64,000 bases of DNA, from NCBI GenBank assembly GCA_015485355.1, contig WFTQ01000065.1:1-64000 (forward strand). The letters run 5' to 3'. Position numbers and translations under genes: made by a program. Of the stretch, positions 7,922 to 15,729 are shown in pieces. The notes under the pieces were generated by a model. That model was not told where the DNA came from. It saw nothing but the letters and a program-made list of their open reading frames with translations, and searched no databases. The stretch's first letter is position 1. Each line of letters starts with the position of its first letter. The DNA comes from a bacterium. Lineage in GTDB: Bacteria > Calditrichota > Calditrichia > RBG-13-44-9 > J042.

Positions 7922-9754
7922 ATGGCCGACCGCCTGGTTGAATGTGTACCCAATTTTTCGGAAGGACGGAATAAAAAGGTCATCGATCAGATTACTGCAG
8001 AAATCACCTCCGTGGCTCAGGTGACATTACTTTCGGTGGAAATGGGGGCCGATGTCAACCGCACCGTGGTGACTTTCATCGGTCCTCCAGAGGCCGTTCA
8101 AGAGGCCGCCTTTCGGGCCATTAAAAAGGCCGCCGAATTGATCGATATGCGACAACACAAGGGGGCCCACCCCCGGATGGGCGCTACCGATGTTTGTCCC
8201 TTTGTGCCGGTGAGCGGAATAACCATGGAAGAGGTGGTGCAACTTTCCCGCGAAGTTGCCCGTCGCGTGGGTGAGGAACTGGGTATACCGGTGTATCTTT
8301 ATGAAGAATCGGCCACCCATCCGGAACGAAAGAGTCTGGCCAATATTCGTGCCGGTGAATATGAAGGTTTGCCTAAGAAGTTGCAAGACCCTCGCTGGAA
8401 ACCCGATTTTGGTCCTGCCGAATTTAATCCCCGATCGGGTGCCACGGTCATCGGTGCCCGGGAATTTTTGATCGCCTATAACATCACCCTGAATACCCGG
8501 GAAAAACAGTACGCCACCGACATCGCCTTCGAAATCCGGGAAAAAGGGCGTTCCGTTCGCCGAGGCAATACCCAGCCCTTCTATTTTAAAGGGGAGCTGG
8601 TGAAATATCGGGAAAATCACTTCCCCTGTGGCAATTGCTCCTTTGTGGGCAAAACCCTCGAAGAGACCGCCCAACACTGTCAAAAGGTGCACCAGTACGA
8701 TTTGTTTGAACTGCTGCGCATGCATGGAACGGATCCCCGGAATGCCATTGGCCGTTCGGTTAAAAAACCGGGAAAATTCAAACATGTTCGGGCCATCGGT
8801 TGGTATGTGGAGGAATACGGTCGGGCACAGATTTCCATTAACTTAACCAATTACAAAATTTCGCCCCCGCATCGGGTGTTGGAAGAGGTTCGCAGATTGG
8901 CGGCGGAAAGGGGACTGGTCGTCACCGGCAGCGAAATTGTGGGCCTGGTACCTTTTCAGGCCATTTATAACGCGGGGAAATATTACCTTCAGCGTCAGGG
9001 AAAATCGACCGGCGTTCCGGTAACCGATATCATTGAAACGGCCGTTTACTCTATGGGATTAAGTGACGTCAGCCCATTTGATCCGCGGGAGAAAATTCTG
9101 GGATTGCCCACCACGCCCGACAATGCCCTGGTGGCAATGAGAGTGAACGATTTTACCCACGAAGTGAGTCGAGAGACCCCCGCTCCAGGAGGGGGATCCA
9201 TCGCCGCACTGGCCGGGGCACTGGGTGCCGCGCTGGGCTCCATGGTTAGCAACCTGGCGATCGGAAAACCAGGATATGAAGCCGTGGAACAGGATTTGAT
9301 CCAGCTGGCCGAACAGGCCCAGGAATTGAAAGACAAGTTGCTAAAAGCCGTGGATGAGGACACCCAGGCATTTAATGCTTATATGGAAGCCCGACGTTTA
9401 CCTCAGAATACCCCCCAGGAAAAAGCTGCACGGGAAAAGGCGATACAAGAGGGATTGAAACAGGCGGTCAACGTTCCCTACACCACTGCCCAATTCAGCC
9501 TGGAGGCCCTTAAGCTGTGCCATGAGGCCGCCCGGAAGGGGAATGTCAATTCGATCAGCGATGCCGGCGTGGGGGCCCAAATGGCTTATTCCGGTGTGTT
9601 GGGAGGTGTGTTTAATGTTTGGATTAATCTGCCTCCCATTAAAGACCAGGAATTTGTTTCCCAGATGAAAAAGCGTTGCGATGAAATGGAAAAAAAGGCG
9701 CGTCATCTACTGGAAGAAACGTTACAGTATGTCTGGAACAAAATCCGGGAGTGA
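7922..9754 (+). CDS. ftcD: Bifunctional glutamate formiminotransferase / cyclodeaminase
   Basis: Last steps of histidine degradation to glutamate with one-carbon transfer to tetrahydrofolate. The formimino group is moved to THF, then deaminated to 5,10-methenyl-THF. The formiminotransferase part fills about residues 1-375, beginning LVECVPNFSEGRN, with the catalytic region KGAHPRMGATDVCPFVPV. The cyclodeaminase part fills about 400-605, with HEVSRETPAPGGGSIAAL and SISDAGVGAQM. At 610 aa it is longer than the usual roughly 540. The excess is an insert at about 220-285 with C236-x2-C239-x12-H252-x4-H257, a C2H2 zinc-finger pattern. No other hut genes are in the window. A PDZ gene follows after 82 bp. 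Confidence 0.93.
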   Translation: MADRLVECVPNFSEGRNKKVIDQITAEITSVAQVTLLSVEMGADVNRTVVTFIGPPEAVQEAAFRAIKKAAELIDMRQHKGAHPRMGATDVCPFVPVSGITMEEVVQLSREVARRVGEELGIPVYLYEESATHPERKSLANIRAGEYEGLPKKLQDPRWKPDFGPAEFNPRSGATVIGAREFLIAYNITLNTREKQYATDIAFEIREKGRSVRRGNTQPFYFKGELVKYRENHFPCGNCSFVGKTLEETAQHCQKVHQYDLFELLRMHGTDPRNAIGRSVKKPGKFKHVRAIGWYVEEYGRAQISINLTNYKISPPHRVLEEVRRLAAERGLVVTGSEIVGLVPFQAIYNAGKYYLQRQGKSTGVPVTDIIETAVYSMGLSDVSPFDPREKILGLPTTPDNALVAMRVNDFTHEVSRETPAPGGGSIAALAGALGAALGSMVSNLAIGKPGYEAVEQDLIQLAEQAQELKDKLLKAVDEDTQAFNAYMEARRLPQNTPQEKAAREKAIQEGLKQAVNVPYTTAQFSLEALKLCHEAARKGNVNSISDAGVGAQMAYSGVLGGVFNVWINLPPIKDQEFVSQMKKRCDEMEKKARHLLEETLQYVWNKIRE

Positions 9755-9836
9755 TCTCCCCTTCACCGTCTCGCGTACGGGAAACCCGAACAGGTGGACT
9801 GCGTATATTTCTTGAAATCATTGGGAGGAGTGAGCT

Positions 9837-10742
9837 ATGGGCAGGACACCTTCGTTCCCCTCGACAGTCGGTAAACAATCCTTACTGGCTTTGCTTTTGT
9901 TCTTGTTCCTGGCGGGCCTTGTAGCCGCGGCTCCGGCATCCCGGACCTGGTTGGGCGTTCTGGTGCGCTCGATCGACTACGATGAACTGGCGGAATATGA
10001 TCTGGATTATGGTGTAAGAATCCAGAAAGTGTTTCCCAACAGCCCCGCGGCGCAAGCGGGTATAAAACGGGGCGACATCCTGATCCGGTTTAATGGAAAT
10101 GCGGTATATTCCCCCGCCAGGCTCGCCTGGTTGGTCCGTCAATATCGTCCCGGAGACCAGGTACAGCTGGAAATTTACCGGGATGGGCGGACCGAACAGG
10201 TGAAGCTGACGCTGGGAAAACGAAAGGCCGCCGGGCGGGGTGGGAATCGACAGGCGTATCTGGGCATTAAACTGCAAACCCTAAGCCCGGCGCTGCGAAA
10301 ATACTTCGGCGCCCCCGAAGACCGAGGCATACTCATCGCCGATGTCGCCAAGAACAGCCCTGCAGATGAGGCCGGCCTGTACCCCGGAGATGTAATTTTA
10401 AAAATGGACCGGAAAATCATTCGCAGCATCAGGGATGTATACCGGGTACTGGCTTTCTTTGAACCCGGTGATGCGATTGTTATTGAATACATACGGGACC
10501 GGCGAAAACAACAAACCCGAGTCACTTTAGGAGAGCGGGCCGCACCAGGGATATTCGACGGGTGGCCGGACGATTTTCCGGTCCATTTTCAAATTCCGTT
10601 TTTGGATGAGGACGTGGTTATCTTCCCCGAAAGGTTGCAGAAGGATTTATGGGAATTGCGGCAATTCCTGCAAGAGATAAAGCCTGAATGGAAACAGAAA
10701 TGGATGGAGTTGCAAAGCAGGTGGCGGTGGGTGTTCATTTGA
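9837..10742 (+). CDS. Exported tandem-PDZ protein without a protease domain
   Basis: A 301-aa protein with a hydrophobic signal peptide (about residues 14-33, ending AAAPA). PDZ domain 1 is at about 37-125 (carrying PNSPAAQAGIKRGDILIRFNG) and PDZ 2 at about 140-228 (KNSPADEAGLYPGDVILKM). The roughly 75-residue tail is acidic and tryptophan-rich. The PDZ domains resemble those of HtrA/DegP, but no trypsin-like domain or catalytic triad is present. It is probably a periplasmic peptide-binding or adaptor protein. GGAGGAG lies 6 nt before the ATG. It may be co-transcribed with ftcD, without an obvious functional link. Confidence 0.8.
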   Translation: MGRTPSFPSTVGKQSLLALLLFLFLAGLVAAAPASRTWLGVLVRSIDYDELAEYDLDYGVRIQKVFPNSPAAQAGIKRGDILIRFNGNAVYSPARLAWLVRQYRPGDQVQLEIYRDGRTEQVKLTLGKRKAAGRGGNRQAYLGIKLQTLSPALRKYFGAPEDRGILIADVAKNSPADEAGLYPGDVILKMDRKIIRSIRDVYRVLAFFEPGDAIVIEYIRDRRKQQTRVTLGERAAPGIFDGWPDDFPVHFQIPFLDEDVVIFPERLQKDLWELRQFLQEIKPEWKQKWMELQSRWRWVFI

Positions 10743-10850
10743 TGGGCCCCGAAAGGACATCAAACAGACGCACTCAAACATCGTTATCCCTAACGGGGTC
10801 TCTTCAGGTCGTTCCAGCACCCTGCCGGGGCGGGGGGGAAAACGAATGTT

Positions 10851-10940
10851 GATAAAAGAAAAAGGGAATGTTGCTTCCCTGCGTACATCCCTGTGCGACC
10901 ATCACATCCCTGTGATTCATGGGCGGATGCAACATTCCCC
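10851..10940 (-). terminator. Long-stem terminator after the hybrid kinase gene
   Basis: An 11-bp perfect inverted repeat, GGGAATGTTGC (10864-10874) with GCAACATTCCC (10929-10939), followed on the minus strand by a T-rich run. It starts about 12 bp past the kinase stop. The 54-nt loop is long for an intrinsic terminator. It contains two copies of ACATCCCTGTG and an inner dyad ATCACA/TGTGAT. Confidence 0.6.
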
Positions 10941-10951
10941 AGGCAAATTGC

Positions 10952-13297
10952 TTACGCCTTTGCCGTCAAAGTTCTCTCTAAGATATCGGTCAAATCCTTA
11001 ATCTTGTAAGGCTTTTTCAAAAATTCCTTTACCCCCATTTTGCGCAATTCCTCCAGCCGTGTGGGGTCTGCATACCCGCTGGAGAAAATGATCTTTACCT
11101 TGGGATTCTTTTCCCAGATGCGCGACGCCGCCTCCAGACCGTCCATTTCGGGCATTTGTAAATCCATGATAATCACATCCAATTCTTCTTCGTGCTTTTG
11201 GAACAACTCCAGGGCTTCTCTACCATTATTGGCGATCAATACTTCATAATTCATGGATTCCAGCATATTGTAAAGGGTGATTTGCAACATCTTCTCATCA
11301 TCCACCACCATAATTTTTCCGCTCCCCAGCCGAACATTCAGGGGAACCTCCTGTTCTTCCTCGACGGGCTTGAACACCGCCGGGAAATAGATACTGAACT
11401 GTGAGCCCTGATTGGGTTCCGAACGCACATCGATATAGCCCCTATAGCTCTTAATGATGCCATATACCATGCTGAGTCCCAAGCCGGTTCCCTTTCCTTC
11501 CTTTTTGGAGGAGAAAAAGGGGTCAAAAATCTTGTCGATGATCTGTGGGGGAATACCCGTTCCCGTATCGGCGATTTCCAATTTGACATAAGTACCCGGT
11601 TTGATTTCAGAGGAAAACAACATTTGTTTTTCTTTGACCTGAATGTTTGACGTACGAAAGATCAGGCTTCCTCCATGGGGCATGGCGTCCAGCGCATTCA
11701 TGGACATATTCATTAGAATTTGTTCGATCTGCGTCTTATCGGCCTCGATGTTCCACAAGTTTTCCGAAAGCTCCTTATGAATCTGCACTTTCTTGGAAAC
11801 AATTCGATGAAACATGGAAGAAAAATCCGTCACGATCTGATTAAGATTCAGAATGGTTTTTACACCATGCTTACTTCCCCGAGCGAAAGAAAGAATCTGG
11901 CTGGCCAATTGAGCCGCCTGTTCGGTCGCCCGTTCGATTGTTTCCAGATAGGTCAATAGTTTGGATTGGTTCTGTAGGTGCAACTTCAGCATCTGGGCGT
12001 TAGGCAATATAATCGCCAGCAGATTGTTGAAATCGTGAGCGATGCCGCCGGCCAGAATACCCATGCTTTCCAGGCGTTTGGTGCGATTGATCTTTTCGAT
12101 CAATTCCTTTTCCAGGGTGACATTACGAATGGTGAAAATGATGCTGGAAATTTCCCCGTGTTCTTCCCGAAAAGGCTGAGAATTGATCTGAAGGATTTTC
12201 CGTTCCCGGGAAGGCGCCTGATACGAAAATTCGAATTCGACTTTTTCTCCACCCACAATGATATCCCGAAGTTTGCGGGTCAATTCCCGGTTCGAGAAAG
12301 GGTCTTTTTGTAAAAGGTTCTGCACCTTCAGGGATTGGGGTTCCTGGATGTTAAAGATCTTGAGCAGTTCCTCGTTGTACCAGCGAATATCCCCATTACG
12401 GGTGCATACCAGCAAACCGATAGGGATTTGATGAAAGATTTGTACCACTTCGTTGCGGATTTGCTGCAATTCCTCGGTGCGTTCCCGCACCCGTTCTTCC
12501 AATTGCTCGGAATACTCGTGCAGTTTTTTGTTCAAAATCTCCTTTTGCCGATAGTAATAGTGCAATTTGAGCACCATCTCGTTGAACTTACGGGCCAATT
12601 GCCCCAGCTCCCCCTCATCGCGAATCCGAATCTGATAGGTAAAATTTCCGTCACTAATCTCTTCCGTGCCTTTGATAAGGTCATCAATGGGGGAAACGAT
12701 GCGCTGAGAAATTTTTTGAATGACCAATATGGCCAAAATGATGGAGATTAAACCGATGCTGAAGGTAAACCAGCGCACCTTATTGACCAGCCGGATAAAA
12801 TAGTTCAGATCCAGCCCGATGACCGCCCATCCCCAGGGATTATTGTTGGCCAGGATCGGCTGGATGACTTCCAGCAATTGGCCCTGATTTTTGTAACGCA
12901 CCCACCGGCGTTGTTCGCCCCGTCTCCGGAGCTCCGGCCAGGGAAGATCATCGGCGGAGAAATGGATGGGCGAATCCGGCTGCGTCACCTGAGCCAGCAC
13001 TTCTCCTTTCTCGCTTACAATGACGGCGTAAAGCACATCCCTCTGCTGCACAAAAGAGGCGCTGTTTTGCTGTAGAGTGACATAATCGAAATTTAACAGG
13101 GGGGTGAGTACATTCTGGGCCAAATTGTCGACCAGAGTGGTGGCCCGTAATTCGATTTGCTGATGGACATAATGTAGATACACCGTTTGGGAAAAATAGA
13201 TGAAAATCATGAAGATGATACTCAAAATAATACCCGAGAAGATCGTAATGCGGGCGTAGAGAGGTTGCACTTTCAATTTGTAACGGAGGTTTAGCAT
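10952..13297 (-). CDS. Membrane hybrid histidine kinase (HAMP-PAS-HisKA-HATPase-REC)
   Basis: A 781-aa inner-membrane sensor kinase. TM1 is at about 17-38, then a periplasmic sensing domain to about 170, TM2 at about 174-193, and HAMP to about 245. A coiled coil and one PAS domain (about 285-395) follow, then HisKA with phospho-acceptor in GGIAHDFNNLL, and HATPase with NALDAMPHGG, DTGTGIPP and GKGTGLGLSMVYG. The C-terminal receiver has VVDDE and phospho-acceptor VIIMDLQMPEMDG. All catalytic boxes are intact. No separate response regulator is adjacent. The M64 peptidase gene lies 145 bp upstream on the same strand. The ligand is unknown. Confidence 0.92.
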   Translation of the reverse strand: MLNLRYKLKVQPLYARITIFSGIILSIIFMIFIYFSQTVYLHYVHQQIELRATTLVDNLAQNVLTPLLNFDYVTLQQNSASFVQQRDVLYAVIVSEKGEVLAQVTQPDSPIHFSADDLPWPELRRRGEQRRWVRYKNQGQLLEVIQPILANNNPWGWAVIGLDLNYFIRLVNKVRWFTFSIGLISIILAILVIQKISQRIVSPIDDLIKGTEEISDGNFTYQIRIRDEGELGQLARKFNEMVLKLHYYYRQKEILNKKLHEYSEQLEERVRERTEELQQIRNEVVQIFHQIPIGLLVCTRNGDIRWYNEELLKIFNIQEPQSLKVQNLLQKDPFSNRELTRKLRDIIVGGEKVEFEFSYQAPSRERKILQINSQPFREEHGEISSIIFTIRNVTLEKELIEKINRTKRLESMGILAGGIAHDFNNLLAIILPNAQMLKLHLQNQSKLLTYLETIERATEQAAQLASQILSFARGSKHGVKTILNLNQIVTDFSSMFHRIVSKKVQIHKELSENLWNIEADKTQIEQILMNMSMNALDAMPHGGSLIFRTSNIQVKEKQMLFSSEIKPGTYVKLEIADTGTGIPPQIIDKIFDPFFSSKKEGKGTGLGLSMVYGIIKSYRGYIDVRSEPNQGSQFSIYFPAVFKPVEEEQEVPLNVRLGSGKIMVVDDEKMLQITLYNMLESMNYEVLIANNGREALELFQKHEEELDVIIMDLQMPEMDGLEAASRIWEKNPKVKIIFSSGYADPTRLEELRKMGVKEFLKKPYKIKDLTDILERTLTAKA

Positions 13298-13442
13298 CTA
13301 AACCTGCATTGCTTTAACTATACGAAATTTATGTTACCCAGAATCGATTTCAGAGAACCGACGGATCGCCCCTGCCGTGGCGTAACCTAATTATCGCATC
13401 CGATACCCAGGAGATTAACCGGAAAATCCTTTTCTTCAGTAT

Positions 13443-14873
13443 TTATCGGGCGATAAAACGGATCATTTGCTCGATGGCGTCGGTACACACCGGATCAAAT
13501 CCTTTCAGCGTCCGCGAGAACATGATGCAGTCCAGCGCGGGCCGATACAGCCCCTGCGAGGCATACCCGGCCCCCTCGAAAGCGCCGACGGCCCCTTGAT
13601 AAGGATGTTCCTCAAAAAAGCGCTCGATCTTTTGCCGGTACTTCCGGCTCAGGATTTTCATTTTTTCGCCGGAGACTTTCCGGCGCCGCCACTCACTCAA
13701 CTTTTTCCCGAACTCATCGTTCAACCGGTCATATGTCTCTTTTCCCCAGGGCGTTGGTATGGGGATGCCCGGAGTGACCAGGCGTTGCCACTTCACCTGC
13801 GGCGGGTGGAGCAAAGCGGTCAAATTGGGTTCCCAGGGCTCGGTACCTTTGGGGTAAAATTCACTGTAAGCGACCCGGCTGGTATAATACTCATCCCCCA
13901 ACCCGGCAAAACTATGCCCGAATTCATGAACAAAAACATAAGGCGTCCATTGATGAAAAGCCGCCGTGCAGGCGTAAAGATTGTAAACGCCTCCGCCCCC
14001 ATATTTACGGGTGTTTACCAGAATCATGATCGCATCATAAGGAACGGCCGAAGCGATGTCCTGCAGACGGCGGTTATCATAGGTCATCAAATAGCGTTGC
14101 AAACCAAACGTGTTGAAGGAGGTGTTCAATGGAGTTTGTTTGAACACCCCGGCCCGGGGATCATCGGTACCCGATTCCGGAGAAGGCACCATTATGGCAT
14201 ATACGTTAAATCGGGAACGATATTCTTTAAAAGGAGATAGGGTAAACAGTGTATCGACCAGTGCACGGGCTCGCCCCACAAACCCTTCCCACTCCTCCGC
14301 CCTGAAGCCCTCCCCGATAATGACCACATCAACGTGCTTCTCTGGAGCCCCGTTCTCCAGCAAGGGATGGACCCGAACGTTGCTATCCCGCCTTTCGGCA
14401 CGAATGCTTCCGTCTTTCGGATCAATCACCCCGCTGAAGATGATTTGAGTGAAGCGGTTTTTCTTGTCCCGGCTGACGATTTCCACCAATATGGGCCGTT
14501 TGGGAAACGGCACACGCACCGTCTCGTGTATAATCTTTCTTCCGCCATTTTTCGCTTCTTCGGTCGTCTGCCATTCATTGAATAAGGTACTGAATCCCCG
14601 GGAATAAATTAATTGTTGGGTACGATGATCAAATACCCGCAGCAAATAGTGGCCTCTGTTCAAGGTGTCGATCAGATTAACCCGACTACCGGGCCAACCT
14701 TCTAAGCGATACAGCGCCTCCAGCACAATCTCCTCCCGGGCGGCGGTGCCGGCATGATAATAATCCACGCGTAATGTGTGATCCGAAAAAAAAGTCGAAA
14801 ATGGATGCTCCTGCGCGCCCAGCCAGGCGACAGCTGTTCCCCAAAATCCGATGAGTATCCAAAGACGACGCAT
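13443..14873 (-). CDS. Exported M64-family metallopeptidase
   Basis: A 476-aa secreted zinc peptidase of the IgA peptidase M64 family. The signal peptide is residues 1-20 (LWILIGFWGTAVAWLGA). An N-terminal beta-rich domain (about 25-170) precedes the catalytic domain, which opens with VDVVIIGEGF. The zinc site is H316-EFG-H320, followed by GLGDEY (D327, E328), matching HExxH plus downstream Asp ligand. The family was named for an IgA-cleaving enzyme of a gut bacterium, but most members are of unknown substrate, and immunoglobulin cleavage should not be assumed here. The gene precedes the hybrid kinase gene on the same strand. Confidence 0.85.
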   Translation of the reverse strand: MRRLWILIGFWGTAVAWLGAQEHPFSTFFSDHTLRVDYYHAGTAAREEIVLEALYRLEGWPGSRVNLIDTLNRGHYLLRVFDHRTQQLIYSRGFSTLFNEWQTTEEAKNGGRKIIHETVRVPFPKRPILVEIVSRDKKNRFTQIIFSGVIDPKDGSIRAERRDSNVRVHPLLENGAPEKHVDVVIIGEGFRAEEWEGFVGRARALVDTLFTLSPFKEYRSRFNVYAIMVPSPESGTDDPRAGVFKQTPLNTSFNTFGLQRYLMTYDNRRLQDIASAVPYDAIMILVNTRKYGGGGVYNLYACTAAFHQWTPYVFVHEFGHSFAGLGDEYYTSRVAYSEFYPKGTEPWEPNLTALLHPPQVKWQRLVTPGIPIPTPWGKETYDRLNDEFGKKLSEWRRRKVSGEKMKILSRKYRQKIERFFEEHPYQGAVGAFEGAGYASQGLYRPALDCIMFSRTLKGFDPVCTDAIEQMIRFIAR

Positions 14874-15256
14874 GAACAGCTCCTCTGTGTTGATGGGTTG
14901 CGGGATATTTCCCCCGCCGGATTTCGTTCACTGAACCACCGCTAAATATAACCTTTTTTTAGAAAATTCGAATCGGGAAAATGAAGACCCTTTTCGAACC
15001 CGACTTCCGATGGTCACTCCTGATTTGCAAGTACTCTCCGAATTCCTTTGCACGGCATTCCTCTTCCTCCGGATGCACCCCCACCGGCCAGCTGCGGTGC
15101 TGCTTATGGCGGCAATGGTATTGGGGGAAAAACGACAGTCCCAAAAATGTCGATTTCGACATGGTTTTTGCCGGTACACATTTTACCTTATAGGGGAATT
15201 TTCTGGGCCCTGTAACAGGGGAACCTTACTGAAAACATAACCATAAGGAGAAACCG
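14874..15256. other. Intergenic region with a palindrome, no gene seen
   Basis: 383 bp between divergent M64 peptidase and thioesterase genes. Several overlapping short ORFs lack ribosome-binding sites. The notable content is the dyad at 15147-15162 and a small hairpin CCCTG-TAA-CAGGG near 15210. Confidence 0.5.
15147..15162. promoter_or_regulatory. Operator-like palindrome upstream of thioesterase gene
   Basis: ATGTCGA-TT-TCGACAT, two perfect 7-bp arms, about 95 bp before the thioesterase start. A weak -35/-10-like pair (TTTGCC 15167-15172, TATAGG 15189-15194) begins just downstream, so a bound regulator could act there. Confidence 0.4.
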
Positions 15257-15679
15257 ATGGGTGTCTGGTTTCAAAAGCCAACGGTGGAACAACTCAACCG
15301 ATTCAGCAAAAACACCCTGATGGAACATCTGAACATCGAGTACACCGAAATCGGGGAAGACTATATCCGGGCAACGATGCCGGTGGATGCTCGAACGCAT
15401 CAACCCATGGGGATTTTGCACGGAGGGGCCTCTGTGGCTCTGGCGGAGTCTCTGGGTAGCGTGGCCGCCACCCTATGCGTCGATGTGCGTGAGAAATATT
15501 GTGTGGGGGTGGAAATCAATGCCAACCATTTACGTCAGGTGCATTCCGGGAAGGTAACCGGCACCGCCCGGCCCGTCCATCTGGGCAACAGGATTCAGGT
15601 GTGGGAAATCCAGATTACAGATGACTCCCATCGGCTGGTATGCGTGTCCCGCATTACCTTAATGGTCATGGACCGCTGA
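15257..15679 (+). CDS. Hotdog-fold acyl-CoA thioesterase (PaaI/MenI type)
   Basis: A 140-aa single hotdog domain of the PaaI/YbgC-related thioesterase group. It hydrolyses acyl-CoA thioesters, and close relatives act on dihydroxynaphthoyl-CoA in menaquinone synthesis or on phenylacetyl-CoA intermediates. The signature HPMGILHGGASVALAESLGS holds H55-G56-G57 and the catalytic-position E64. AAGGAG lies 6 nt before the ATG. No menaquinone or phenylacetate genes are adjacent, so the substrate is undecided. It is convergent with alaS. Confidence 0.85.
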   Translation: MGVWFQKPTVEQLNRFSKNTLMEHLNIEYTEIGEDYIRATMPVDARTHQPMGILHGGASVALAESLGSVAATLCVDVREKYCVGVEINANHLRQVHSGKVTGTARPVHLGNRIQVWEIQITDDSHRLVCVSRITLMVMDR

Positions 15680-15729
15680 GCCTTTTACGCCGCTGGTCGG
15701 GCCGAGGGGATTGGATTTAGGCGGCTGAT

